64,000 nucleotides of DNA from JAJNBD01 sp964471475 (lineage in GTDB: Bacteria; Pseudomonadota; Gammaproteobacteria; CAISUE01), in contig CAYYFQ010000008.1 in assembly GCA_964471475.1 (NCBI GenBank), positions 1 through 64,000 on the forward strand, read 5' to 3'. The position numbers and the translations under genes were made by a program. Of this stretch, positions 8,338-17,081 are shown in pieces. Each line of letters begins with the position of its first letter. Position 1 is the first letter of the stretch. The notes under the pieces are model-generated. The model saw only the letters and a program-made list of their open reading frames with translations, was not told the DNA's origin and did no database searches.

Positions 8338-9015
8338 CTACAGTTTTATCAATCCATGCTTCAATGCCAGTTTTGCTAATTCCATATCGTTTCGCACATT
8401 CAATTTTTTCAAAATGTTTTGATGGTGTTTATTAATTGTTTTAGGGCTTAAAAATAATCGCTCTGCCATTATCGCAGTTTTTTGACCGTGACAAATCATA
8501 ATTAAAATTTCTAATTCTCGTTGGGATAATAAAGTTAAAGGGGAAACATCTTGATTATTTAAATAAGCAGTAGAAATTTGCTCCGCTACTTGGAGCGGCA
8601 AATAGGGTTGTTTGTTTTTTTGACTCACCGCATTCGCGATAGCTTCAACTAATTCCGCAGGCGAACACATTTTGGTAAGATAACCAGAGATGCCCAATTT
8701 TAATAACTGGTTAAGATAAAGTTCGTCGACTTGGCTCGTCAAAGCAATCACTTTAGCTGCTGTTTGGGAAATTCTTTTCACTACCATCATGCCACTGATA
8801 TCTGGCAATTCTATATCTAATAAGATCACATCTGGCTTCAATTTTTTTGCCATTTCTACCCCATCTTTACCGGTGGAGGCTTCCCCAATAATGACAAATT
8901 TTTTGTGTTGTCGCAAAATAGCTTTAATGGCGGCCCTTACCAAACTAAAATCTTCAATAATTAAGATTCGAGTAAATTCAGGTGTATTCATTTTTGTGTT
9001 GTTTTTCTGTACCAT
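8338..9015 (-). CDS. Response regulator, GacA/LetA/UvrY type
   Basis: An N-terminal receiver domain with phospho-acceptor Asp67 (DVILLDIELPDISG) is followed by a LuxR-type helix-turn-helix: LSQRELEILIMICHGQKTAIMAERLFLSPKTINKHHQNILKKLNV. The C-terminal half matches GacA/UvrY closely in layout (LSEREIQIALM...CLSPKTVNTY...VELTLLAVRHG). In Legionella the equivalent LetA switches cells to the transmissive phase by inducing small RNAs that titrate CsrA, and a csrA gene lies at 61.2 kb. The sensor kinase is not here. An internal methionine at 8991 (MNTPEF) is an alternative start. GacA/LetA orthology is inferred from a by-eye comparison. Confidence 0.75.
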   Translation of the reverse strand: MVQKNNTKMNTPEFTRILIIEDFSLVRAAIKAILRQHKKFVIIGEASTGKDGVEMAKKLKPDVILLDIELPDISGMMVVKRISQTAAKVIALTSQVDELYLNQLLKLGISGYLTKMCSPAELVEAIANAVSQKNKQPYLPLQVAEQISTAYLNNQDVSPLTLLSQRELEILIMICHGQKTAIMAERLFLSPKTINKHHQNILKKLNVRNDMELAKLALKHGLIKL

Positions 9016-9018
9016 AAG

Positions 9019-9264
9019 TTGCGTTTACCTTATCTATTAGCCTTTATCGTAGGTGTAGGAATTGTTATATGTGTTATTATTAAGGGCACAAAAATGGAAG
9101 TGCACGAAATCCTCGATCGCGTAATGAAATCGAAAAAATTCGAACAGTTATGTGTAACTAATGTCACTAAATTCAATGTAGTTGGCCCTTGGCAAGGGGT
9201 TAACGAACCGCATTATAAATTGATAAAAATTACCAAGTACTCAAGTAACCCTAATTGTTTGTAA
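9019..9264 (+). CDS. Possible small membrane protein, unrecognised
   Basis: This open frame of 81 codons begins with TTG three bases from the divergent response-regulator start. It would encode one membrane segment (LLAFIVGVGIVICVII) and a soluble tail starting METHEILD-like at the internal ATG (9094, MEVHEILDRVMKSKKFEQL). There is no clear Shine-Dalgarno sequence before the TTG, and I recognise no family. It may be a real small gene, perhaps starting at 9094, or chance. Confidence 0.25.
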   Translation: MRLPYLLAFIVGVGIVICVIIKGTKMEVHEILDRVMKSKKFEQLCVTNVTKFNVVGPWQGVNEPHYKLIKITKYSSNPNCL

Positions 9265-9357
9265 AAAAACTAGTTGAGAAAAACCGCTCAAAATCCTTGT
9301 CGGGCGTGGCTTTCAGCGACTTAGATTTTTAACTATATTAATAACAATAGGTTAGGG

Positions 9358-10050
9358 TCATTTTTGTTGATGCATTTTGATAATGCTTTTTAAAAAAGGA
9401 ATCGTCAGTTTTTTTTGTTGTTCTAACGATACTTCATCTAATTTTTCTAATAAGGTAATTTGGTCACTCCAAGAGCGAGAATAATGCCGAATCAAATATT
9501 TTGCAAGAGCGGCCTTTAAAGTGAAGCCAAACCTTTGCGCATAATTTTTAAGCAATAATTCTTTTTCTCCATCATTGAGCGGCGTGATTTGTAGTGCTAA
9601 ACAAGACGATAAACGTGAGAGTAAATCGGGCAAATTTACAGATAATTGCTCATAAGGGCGATGAGCGCCCCAGACCAAATTAAAAGGCGTTTGTACCGAA
9701 CGATTAAATAAATGAAACAAAATCTCTTCTTTTTTAGGATCGCCCAAACCACTTTCTAAGTTATCAACCACAATCAAATGATTATTTTCAATTAAAGATA
9801 AAAGCATCCCCCATGATTGGGGTTGATGCGCAAGATCTATATAACAGCAACGATAATTTTTTTGTTGCCAATAATGGCAAGTGGCTTCTAATAAATGTGT
9901 CACGCCATCGCCATAATTAGAAAAAAGATAAAGGGGAGTACCTGCTTCGAGATGCTGTAAAGCATGAATAACTTTTTGGTTGGCGCCTATGACAAAATTA
10001 TCAAAGGTATTTATTTGTTTTTTTTTAAGCGCTAAGGTTTTTTGTTTCAT
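9358..10050 (-). CDS. hda: DnaA regulatory inactivator Hda
   Basis: This 230-residue DnaA-family ATPase corresponds to Hda, which with the sliding clamp stimulates ATP hydrolysis by DnaA after initiation. NFVIGANQKVIHALQHL, LFSNYGDGVTHLLEATCHYW, LIVVDNLES and LPDLLSRLSSCLALQITPL follow the Hda pattern. The P-loop is degenerate: no lysine or arginine stands where E. coli Hda has GREGAGRSH. I see no obvious clamp-binding motif at the N-terminus, but MKQKTLALKKKQINTFDNF occupies that position. It follows gpmI by 13 bp in the yciO-gpmI-hda operon. Confidence 0.85.
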   Translation of the reverse strand: MKQKTLALKKKQINTFDNFVIGANQKVIHALQHLEAGTPLYLFSNYGDGVTHLLEATCHYWQQKNYRCCYIDLAHQPQSWGMLLSLIENNHLIVVDNLESGLGDPKKEEILFHLFNRSVQTPFNLVWGAHRPYEQLSVNLPDLLSRLSSCLALQITPLNDGEKELLLKNYAQRFGFTLKAALAKYLIRHYSRSWSDQITLLEKLDEVSLEQQKKLTIPFLKSIIKMHQQK

Positions 10051-10063
10051 AAATTTCTAAGGG

Positions 10064-11587
10064 TTAATTAAATAAAATTTTACCCGTCATTTCTTTTGGG
10101 ATATTTATACCCATGAGTGACAACACCGTTGGCGCTATATCTGCTAAAACTCCTTGCGAAGTGGTGGGTTTCACTGCTTTTCCTACATACACTAACGGCA
10201 CCAGCGCTAAGGTATGAGCCGTATGCGGCTGATGATTTATCCCATCAAACATGCAATCTGCATTGCCATGGTCGGCCGTCACTAGCATGTCTCCATGATG
10301 ATTACGTAAAGCATCCCAAATTTTTTTCAAGCAAGCATCTATCACTTCAATCGCTTTCACGGTGGCTTCAAAATCGCCTGTATGTCCTACCATATCCGGA
10401 TTAGCTAAGTTACACACTAATAAATCAAAGCGTTCCGTTGCAATTGCATTCACCAAAGCGTCTGTCACTTCATACGCGCTCATTTCTGGTTTTAAATTAT
10501 AAGTAGCAACTTTTGGAGAAGGTATCAACAAACGCTCTTCTCCAGGGAGTGGCTTTTCACGCCCACCATTAAAGAAAAAAGTAACGTGCGCATATTTTTC
10601 AGTTTCAGCAATGCGCAATTGCGTTTTGCCAAGAGAAGCAAGATATTCTCCCAATGTATTATGTAAATCTTGAGGAGTAAAAACTGCTTTAGTCGGAATA
10701 TGGTCAGCGTAAGGTACCATACTCATCATAGCGCTAAGTTGAGGAACTTTTTTACGTACGAACCCTCGAAAATCTTGTAACAAAAAAGCTTCGCTAAGCT
10801 CTCTTGCACGATCCGCTCGGAAATTTACAAAAAATAAAACATCTTCATTTTCAATGGGTGGCGCTGTTCCGATCCAAGTTGGTCTCACAAACTCATCAGT
10901 TTCACCGCGCGCATAAGCCATTTCTAAAGCCTCGAGAGGATCTTGCGCCGTAAAATCAGTTTTTGCTAGCGTTAAAGCATCATACGTTTTTTCAATCCGC
11001 TCCCACCGATGATCTCGATCCATCGCATAATAACGCCCTGTAATTGAAGCCACTTTGATACAAGCGTGCTCTTTGCAAATTTGCATGAGTTTTTTTAACG
11101 AGCTTTCGGCACTTTGCGGAGGTACATCGCGGCCATCTAAAAACGCATGTATATAAATTTTCTTACAGCCTGCTTTAACTAACGCCATCATTAAAGCAAA
11201 AAAATGATTTTCATGGCTATGCACACCCCCTGGCGAAAATAACCCCATAAGATGAACCGGATGTTTTTTCCCAAGAGCAACTGTCTCTTGGATAACAGGC
11301 AAATGCTCAAAAGAAGCATCGGTAAGCGACTGGTCAATTCGTGTCAGTTCTTGATAAATAGTGCGACCCGCTCCAATGGTCATATGCCCCACTTCTGAAT
11401 TACCAATTTGCATGTCTGGCAAGCCCACGGCAATTCCAGAAGCGTTCAATAACAGATGAGGATAATGAGCCCACAAATAATCCCAGGTGGGTGTATTGGC
11501 GGCAGTAATTGCATTGGCTTGTGTGGATTCGCTATAGCCAAAACCATCTAAAATTAATAATAAGAAATTTTTTTGAACGCGCATCAT
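10064..11587 (-). CDS. gpmI: Cofactor-independent phosphoglycerate mutase
   Basis: This 507-residue alkaline-phosphatase-superfamily enzyme interconverts 3- and 2-phosphoglycerate using manganese. LLILDGFGYSE provides a metal aspartate, IGNSEVGHMTIGAGR the phosphorylated serine, GLFSPGGVHSHENH the second domain hinge, and NLANPDMVGHTGDF and VTADHGNADCM the remaining metal ligands. Full length for the family (about 510). The start overlaps the end of yciO by 4 bp. Together with pgi at 29 kb it indicates a working glycolytic or gluconeogenic route. Confidence 0.96.
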   Translation of the reverse strand: MMRVQKNFLLLILDGFGYSESTQANAITAANTPTWDYLWAHYPHLLLNASGIAVGLPDMQIGNSEVGHMTIGAGRTIYQELTRIDQSLTDASFEHLPVIQETVALGKKHPVHLMGLFSPGGVHSHENHFFALMMALVKAGCKKIYIHAFLDGRDVPPQSAESSLKKLMQICKEHACIKVASITGRYYAMDRDHRWERIEKTYDALTLAKTDFTAQDPLEALEMAYARGETDEFVRPTWIGTAPPIENEDVLFFVNFRADRARELSEAFLLQDFRGFVRKKVPQLSAMMSMVPYADHIPTKAVFTPQDLHNTLGEYLASLGKTQLRIAETEKYAHVTFFFNGGREKPLPGEERLLIPSPKVATYNLKPEMSAYEVTDALVNAIATERFDLLVCNLANPDMVGHTGDFEATVKAIEVIDACLKKIWDALRNHHGDMLVTADHGNADCMFDGINHQPHTAHTLALVPLVYVGKAVKPTTSQGVLADIAPTVLSLMGINIPKEMTGKILFN

Positions 11588-12237
11588 TTATCTGTGGCTT
11601 GCTCAAATGGTGCCACCTCTCCTTTCCCTCGTCGAACCACAACAGGATACTTGCCCGTTAAGTCAATTAATGAAGTAGGTTCACGACCGCAAAATCCCCC
11701 ATCTAACACCAAATCTACGCGGTGACCCAATAAATCATAGATAACGGCAGGCTCAATCAAAACACCCTCGTAATCAGGCAAAATAAGCGAAGTACTCAAT
11801 AATGGCGCGTCACATAATTCTAGTAACGTTTGGGCAATCACATGTTTGGGCACACGCAAGCCTATTGTTTTGCGTTGAGGATGTTGTAATTTGCGAGGTA
11901 CTTCTTTGGTAGCATTCAATAAAAAAGTATAAGGGCCCGGGGTATAGCGCCGCAATAAACGATAAGCACTATCACTGACTTTAGCAAAGTGAGATAACTC
12001 AGAAAGATCGCGACACATCAACGTCATGTGATGTTTGTCATCCAACTGACGAATACGACGAATACGTTCAATCGGCTCTTTAAAACCAATCTGGCAGCCT
12101 AGCGCATAACCAGAATCGGTAGGATAAACAATCACCCCAGCAGAAGCTAGTACTTGCACTGCTTGCCGCATTAAGTGCTTTTGCGGATTTTCAGGGTGAA
12201 TATGTAATAATTTGTGTGATGACATACGTGAATCCAC
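11584..12237 (-). CDS. yciO: YciO, Sua5/YrdC-family protein
   Basis: The sequence follows E. coli YciO almost block for block: HPENPQKHLMRQAV, GVIVYPTDSGYALGC, RIRQLDDKHHMTLMCRDLSELS, TPGPYTFLLNATKEVPRKL, RKTIGLRVP and LSTSLILPD. The fold is that of threonylcarbamoyl-AMP synthase, which makes the precursor of tRNA t6A, but YciO is a distinct subfamily whose activity is weaker or different. The better start is probably the second methionine at 12225 (MSSHKLLHIHP). It heads the yciO-gpmI-hda operon and is divergent from yciB; E. coli also keeps yciO and yciB near each other. Confidence 0.92.
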   Translation of the reverse strand: MDSRMSSHKLLHIHPENPQKHLMRQAVQVLASAGVIVYPTDSGYALGCQIGFKEPIERIRRIRQLDDKHHMTLMCRDLSELSHFAKVSDSAYRLLRRYTPGPYTFLLNATKEVPRKLQHPQRKTIGLRVPKHVIAQTLLELCDAPLLSTSLILPDYEGVLIEPAVIYDLLGHRVDLVLDGGFCGREPTSLIDLTGKYPVVVRRGKGEVAPFEQATDK

Positions 12238-12304
12238 TTAAAAAATTTAGGGATGCCTCAGCTAATTAACCCTTAATTTACACAAGAATACTGTAATACT
12301 GTAG

Positions 12305-12310
12305 TATAAT
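12305..12310 (+). promoter_or_regulatory. Candidate -10 box for yciB
   Basis: TATAAT lies 20 bp before the first in-frame ATG and about 36 bp before the more likely yciB start at 12346. No good -35 hexamer is found at the usual spacing, so this is a tentative promoter for the yciB-bolA-glmS-recG run. Confidence 0.35.
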
Positions 12311-12324
12311 CTACAATTAACTAA

Positions 12325-12873
12325 ATGTCCTATTTTAAAAATATTATGAAATTTTTATTTGATTTCTTCCCTATTGCTTTATTTTTTATTTTTTACAAAC
12401 TCTTTGGTATTTACATTGCAACAGGAGCTGCCATTGTCGCTGCCATTATTCAAGTGATTTATTGTTATTTTCGAAGAAAAAAGATTGAATTTTCTCAATG
12501 GCTTACGCTTGCAATCATTGTCCTCATGGGGGGAGCCACCCTTCTATTTCATAATGAAGTTTTTATAAAATGGAAACCCAGCATTATTGAATGGGTTTTT
12601 GCTGGTGTCTTTTTATTCAGCCAATGGTTTGCCGAAAAACCATTGACACAGCGCTTGCTAGAAAATAATTTACAATTGCCCTCTCACCTGTGGCTTAGGC
12701 TTAACTTAAGCTGGGTCATGTTCTTTCTCGGTATGGGACTATTAAATCTTTATGTCATTTATCATTTTGACACAAATACGTGGGTAAATTTTAAATTATT
12801 CGGCATGTTAGGGCTTACCATTTTATTTGTACTTTGGCAAGCTTTTTACATTGGCAAATACATTAAGGAATGA
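12325..12873 (+). CDS. yciB: Septation/membrane protein YciB (IspZ)
   Basis: This small integral membrane protein has about five hydrophobic helices. MKFLFDFFPIALFFIFYKLFGIYIATGAAIVAA and GGATLLFHNEVFIKWKPSIIEWVFAGVFLFSQ, then WVNFKLFGMLGLTILFVLWQ, match E. coli YciB closely. YciB-family proteins affect cell-envelope integrity and septation and interact with elongasome and divisome components. Comparison with E. coli places the true start at the second methionine, 12346. The gene overlaps bolA by 4 bp and starts a rightward run. Confidence 0.9.
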   Translation: MSYFKNIMKFLFDFFPIALFFIFYKLFGIYIATGAAIVAAIIQVIYCYFRRKKIEFSQWLTLAIIVLMGGATLLFHNEVFIKWKPSIIEWVFAGVFLFSQWFAEKPLTQRLLENNLQLPSHLWLRLNLSWVMFFLGMGLLNLYVIYHFDTNTWVNFKLFGMLGLTILFVLWQAFYIGKYIKE

Positions 12874-13133
12874 GGATGACAAGCGCTCCTTTATACACAC
12901 TCATTGAAACGCGTTTGCTAGAATTGAAACCTTGTGATTTTCGTTTATTGGATGACAGTGCTAAACATGCACGCCATGCGGGCAATAATGGAGGATACCA
13001 TTTAGAGCTTCATATTCAAAGCCCCAAATTTGATGGTTTAAATTCGTTGGCTTGCCACCGAATGATTCTAGCGCTTATCTCCGATTTAATTCCTTATCCT
13101 ATCCACGCTTTATCTATTAAAATACTTCGCTAG
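12870..13133 (+). CDS. BolA-family protein
   Basis: An 87-residue BolA/IbaG-type protein. It has the single class II KH-like alpha-beta fold with GGYHLELHIQSPKFDGLNSLACHRMILALISDLI, where the last histidine and nearby residues are typical of sites that bind [2Fe-2S] with monothiol glutaredoxin. The second ATG at 12876 (MTSAPLYTL), preceded by AAGGA, is the better start. It overlaps yciB and precedes glmS. Its role is probably iron-sulphur trafficking or stress-related gene control; BolA versus IbaG cannot be settled from sequence alone. Confidence 0.85.
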   Translation: MRMTSAPLYTLIETRLLELKPCDFRLLDDSAKHARHAGNNGGYHLELHIQSPKFDGLNSLACHRMILALISDLIPYPIHALSIKILR

Positions 13134-13142
13134 GAGAAACTT

Positions 13143-14960
13143 ATGTGTGGTATTGTTGGTGCTTCTGCTAATCGCAATGTAATACCTATTTTGCTGCAAG
13201 GACTAAAACACCTAGAATATCGCGGATATGATTCTGCAGGCTTAGCGATTTTAGATACTCGTGGTCATATTGAACGCCGACGTGTCGTAGGCAAAGTTGA
13301 TAAACTGGTAGAAAATATTGAAGAAAATCCTTTAACAGCTTCTTTAGGAATTGCTCACACGCGTTGGGCCACTCATGGGGCTCCTCATGAATATAACGCC
13401 CACCCCCATCTTTCCCAGGATCAAATTGCATTAGTTCATAATGGTATTATCGAAAATGCAGATAGTTGTCGTGCCCAACTGCAAGAGGCGGGGTATACGT
13501 TTTCTTCACAAACAGACACAGAAGTTATCGTGCACTTATTGCATTTTTTCTACCAAATGCACAAAAACTTTGCTCAAGCGATTCAGCAAATTAGTGAAGA
13601 ACTCTCGGGTGCTTATTCGCTTGCCATCATTAACACGGATTTTCCTGATCAAGTCTGGGGGCTTCGCAAAGGATGCCCGCTTGTCGTGGGAGTTGGTATC
13701 GAAGAAAATTTTTTAGCCTCTGATAAATTAGCACTTTTACCCGTTACTCAAAAGTTTATTTCTCTTAAAGAGGGGGATATCGTTTGTATTGATCGTACCC
13801 ATATTAAAATTTGGGATTCCACACAGAAACTAGTTGAACGCAACATAAATGAAACCGAATTTACTCAGGAGATGATCACTAAAGCAGGCTATCGACATTT
13901 CATGCTCAAAGAAATTTTTGAACAACCTGAAGTTATTCAAAACTTATTAGAGCAAAGTTTTTTTCATCACCATCTGCGAGACAATCCTTTGGGAGGAAAA
14001 ATACAACATATTTTGCTGCAGGCCAAACAAATTGTTATCGTCGCTTGTGGCACAAGTTATCTTGCAGGATTAACAGCAAAATATTGGTTAGAAAGCATTG
14101 CACAAATTCCCTGCCAAGTAGAAATAGCCAGCGAATTCCGCTATCGAGATCCTGTCGTTAATGAAGGAAGCATCTTTATTAGCATCTCTCAATCGGGCGA
14201 AACGGCTGATACGTTAGCTGCTCTACGGTTAGCGAAACAGTTAAATTTTAATGCTTACATCGCTATTTGTAACGTAGCTGAAAGCACTTTAGCAAATGAG
14301 TCTGACGCCGTCATCTTGTTACACGCGGGCCCTGAAATTGGAGTTGCCTCCACAAAAGCTTTTATTGCACAGCTTTATGTATTATTGATAATTACTTTAC
14401 TTCTTGCCAAGCATCATCATAAAAATATATCTGTGCTCGAAGAAGCAATTATTAAATTACCTCAATTTATGCAAGAAATTTTACAGTTAGACAAATGTTT
14501 AAAAAACTTAGCGCAACAATTTATTCATCGGACGAACGCTTTATTTTTAGGACGTGGGGTCAATTATCCCATTGCACTTGAAGGCGCACTGAAATTAAAG
14601 GAATTGTCTTACATCCACGCGGAAGCTTATCCAGCTGGTGAACTAAAACACGGGCCTCTTGCTTTAGTCGATCATGAAATGCCTATTATTTTGTTAGCGC
14701 CCAACAATGCTTTATTTGAAAAAGTGCATTCTAATGCACAAGAAGTAAAAGCACGCAACGGTTTCTTAATTATTGTAACGGATAAACCAGAAGCTTTTTC
14801 TCATCTTGGGGAAGTGATTACGATGCCTAGTGTTCCTCCTATTTTGGAGCCTTTTATTTATGTGTTACCACTACAATTATTTGCCTATCATGTCGCTGTC
14901 TTAAAAGGTACCGATGTCGACCAACCGCGTAATTTGGCAAAATCTGTCACTGTGGAGTAA
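13143..14960 (+). CDS. glmS: Glutamine-fructose-6-phosphate aminotransferase
   Basis: This 605-residue enzyme makes glucosamine-6-phosphate, the first step toward UDP-GlcNAc for wall and LPS. After Met, Cys2 (MCGIVGAS) is the glutaminase nucleophile; HTRWATHGAP and HNGIIEN belong to the same domain. Two SIS domains follow with ACGTSYLAG, SQSGETADTLAAL and LGRGVNYPIALEGALKLKELSYIHAE, and the C-terminal DQPRNLAKSVTVE is canonical. TAGGAGAAACTT gives a good ribosome-binding site. No glmS ribozyme is expected or seen in the 9-bp gap to bolA. Confidence 0.97.
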   Translation: MCGIVGASANRNVIPILLQGLKHLEYRGYDSAGLAILDTRGHIERRRVVGKVDKLVENIEENPLTASLGIAHTRWATHGAPHEYNAHPHLSQDQIALVHNGIIENADSCRAQLQEAGYTFSSQTDTEVIVHLLHFFYQMHKNFAQAIQQISEELSGAYSLAIINTDFPDQVWGLRKGCPLVVGVGIEENFLASDKLALLPVTQKFISLKEGDIVCIDRTHIKIWDSTQKLVERNINETEFTQEMITKAGYRHFMLKEIFEQPEVIQNLLEQSFFHHHLRDNPLGGKIQHILLQAKQIVIVACGTSYLAGLTAKYWLESIAQIPCQVEIASEFRYRDPVVNEGSIFISISQSGETADTLAALRLAKQLNFNAYIAICNVAESTLANESDAVILLHAGPEIGVASTKAFIAQLYVLLIITLLLAKHHHKNISVLEEAIIKLPQFMQEILQLDKCLKNLAQQFIHRTNALFLGRGVNYPIALEGALKLKELSYIHAEAYPAGELKHGPLALVDHEMPIILLAPNNALFEKVHSNAQEVKARNGFLIIVTDKPEAFSHLGEVITMPSVPPILEPFIYVLPLQLFAYHVAVLKGTDVDQPRNLAKSVTVE

Positions 14961-14978
14961 TGTGTAAAATTATCTCTC

Positions 14979-17081
14979 ATGAACTTTAAATCTCTCAGCG
15001 ATATTTCTGTCACTAAACTTACCGGGGTGGGACCTGCCCTTGCTCAAAAACTAGCAAAAATAAATATTTTTTCTGTTCAAGATGTTTTATTGCATTTACC
15101 TTTCCGCTATCAAGATCGAACAAAAACAGTGCCCATTGCCATGCTGCAAGCTGAAGATTACGCGGTAGTCGAAGGGGAAATTATCGACATGCGTATCATT
15201 CAAAAACGCCGGCGTTTTTTACAACTCACACTAAGTGATCACACCAGCACTTTGCAAATTATTTTTTTTCACTTCAATGCTTCTTTGCAAAAAAAATTTT
15301 CTCAAGGAGGTGTTTTTCGTTTTTTTGGAAATGTTAAAGCTTATGGTTATGAATTAAGCTTGATCCACCCTGAAATAATTAACACCAAATTATTAAGTGA
15401 CAAACACATGGAACAAAGCTTAACCCCTATTTACTCTTCTACGGAGGGATTAAGCCAAAAAATTTGGTGGCAATTAACTGAACAAGCATTAGCTATATTA
15501 AAAAAAAACCAAATCCAACTATCGGAGTTAATTCCAGAACAGTGGTCAAAAGAATTTCAGCTTCCTCCTCTTATCACTGCTCTACAAATTATGCACCGGC
15601 CTACACGTGATATTGATACACACGCCCTCTTAGTGGGAAAACATCCAGCACAACAACGCTTGATCTGCGAGGAATTACTTGCGCATCACATTAGTTTAAA
15701 ACAACATCGCCTACAAGCCCGAAAACTTCAATCCCCAATTATTTTTCACAACAAAAATTTAACCGATTCTTTACTTTGCCAATTGCCATATTCACTAACT
15801 GCTGCCCAACAACGTGTTTTAAAAGAAATTCAAAATGATTTGCAACAAGCTTCGCCCATGCAACGCTTAGTACAAGGAGATGTGGGGTCAGGAAAAACCA
15901 TTGTCGCAGCTCTCGCTGCGTTATCAGCGTTGGCTGAAGGTTGGAAAGTCGCTTACATGGCGCCTACAGAATTATTAACCGATCAGCATATACAAAATTT
16001 TCGCACGTGGTTTACTCCTCTACAAATCGAAGTCTTGAGCATTACTAGTAAAATGACCGTCAATGAAAAACAACATGTGTTAGCAAAATTAATGGAATCC
16101 AAACCCATTATGATCATTGGTACCCATGCTTTATTTCAAGAAGCTATTAATTTTGAACGTTTAGGCCTTATAATTATTGACGAACAACATCGTTTTGGCG
16201 TACATCAACGATTAGCTTTGCGGAATAAAGGTATGCATTCTATCAATGGTCAGGATATCTATCCGCACCAGTTGATCATGACAGCAACCCCTATTCCTCG
16301 TACCTTAGCCATGACAGCTTATGCAGATTTAGATTACTCCGTCATTGATGAGCTTCCCCCAGGACGAAGAGCTATTCAAACTAAAGTGATTAATAACTCT
16401 CAACGTAATACTCTTATTGACCACATCATGCACCTGCTTGCTGAAGGAGCTCAAATTTATTGGGTGTGCCCATTGATTGAAGAATCTGAAGTTCTCCAAT
16501 GTCAAGCCGCCGAAGTATTTTATAAAAATTTATGTAAACGTTTACCGAGTGCTCATATAGGGTTAATTCATGGTCGAATGAAAGCGCCTCAAAAAGATGA
16601 TGTCATGCGCGCTTTTAAAAACAATCAATTGAAAGTCTTAGTAGCTACGACGGTAATTGAGGTCGGTGTCGATGTGCCTAATGCGACTTATATGATCATT
16701 GAAAATGCTGAACGCTTAGGCTTAGCTCAATTACATCAACTTCGAGGGCGCGTTGGTCGTGGCAATAAAGAAAGTATGTGTATTTTATTGTATCAAGCGC
16801 CCTTGTCTATGCAAGCAAAATTTCGTTTGAATGCCATGCGAGAAACACAAGATGGCTTTATTATTGCGCAAAAAGATTTACAACTTAGGGGACCTGGAGA
16901 AATATTAGGAACTAAACAAACTGGGATAATGGAATTTTTTGTCGCTGATTTACAGCGAGATCAAATATGGTTGGATCGTATTCAAAAATTACCTGAGAAT
17001 TGGTTTAGCGATTATGCAAAAGAATGTCAGTCGTTGTCTTCGCGCTGGTTGAGAGAAAAAGTGGTATTGGGCTCGGTTTAG
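14979..17081 (+). CDS. recG: ATP-dependent DNA helicase RecG
   Basis: This 700-residue protein reverses stalled forks and branch-migrates recombination intermediates. The N-terminal wedge/OB domain starts with VTKLTGVGPALAQKLAKINI and LPFRYQDRT. Helicase motifs follow: Walker A QGDVGSGKTIVAAL, motif II IIDEQHRFGVHQR, TATPIPRTLAMTAY, and VATTVIEVGVDVPNA with QLRGRVGRG. The length is typical. It follows glmS by 18 bp and converges on recF with one base between stops, so no independent terminator is present between them. Confidence 0.96.
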   Translation: MNFKSLSDISVTKLTGVGPALAQKLAKINIFSVQDVLLHLPFRYQDRTKTVPIAMLQAEDYAVVEGEIIDMRIIQKRRRFLQLTLSDHTSTLQIIFFHFNASLQKKFSQGGVFRFFGNVKAYGYELSLIHPEIINTKLLSDKHMEQSLTPIYSSTEGLSQKIWWQLTEQALAILKKNQIQLSELIPEQWSKEFQLPPLITALQIMHRPTRDIDTHALLVGKHPAQQRLICEELLAHHISLKQHRLQARKLQSPIIFHNKNLTDSLLCQLPYSLTAAQQRVLKEIQNDLQQASPMQRLVQGDVGSGKTIVAALAALSALAEGWKVAYMAPTELLTDQHIQNFRTWFTPLQIEVLSITSKMTVNEKQHVLAKLMESKPIMIIGTHALFQEAINFERLGLIIIDEQHRFGVHQRLALRNKGMHSINGQDIYPHQLIMTATPIPRTLAMTAYADLDYSVIDELPPGRRAIQTKVINNSQRNTLIDHIMHLLAEGAQIYWVCPLIEESEVLQCQAAEVFYKNLCKRLPSAHIGLIHGRMKAPQKDDVMRAFKNNQLKVLVATTVIEVGVDVPNATYMIIENAERLGLAQLHQLRGRVGRGNKESMCILLYQAPLSMQAKFRLNAMRETQDGFIIAQKDLQLRGPGEILGTKQTGIMEFFVADLQRDQIWLDRIQKLPENWFSDYAKECQSLSSRWLREKVVLGSV

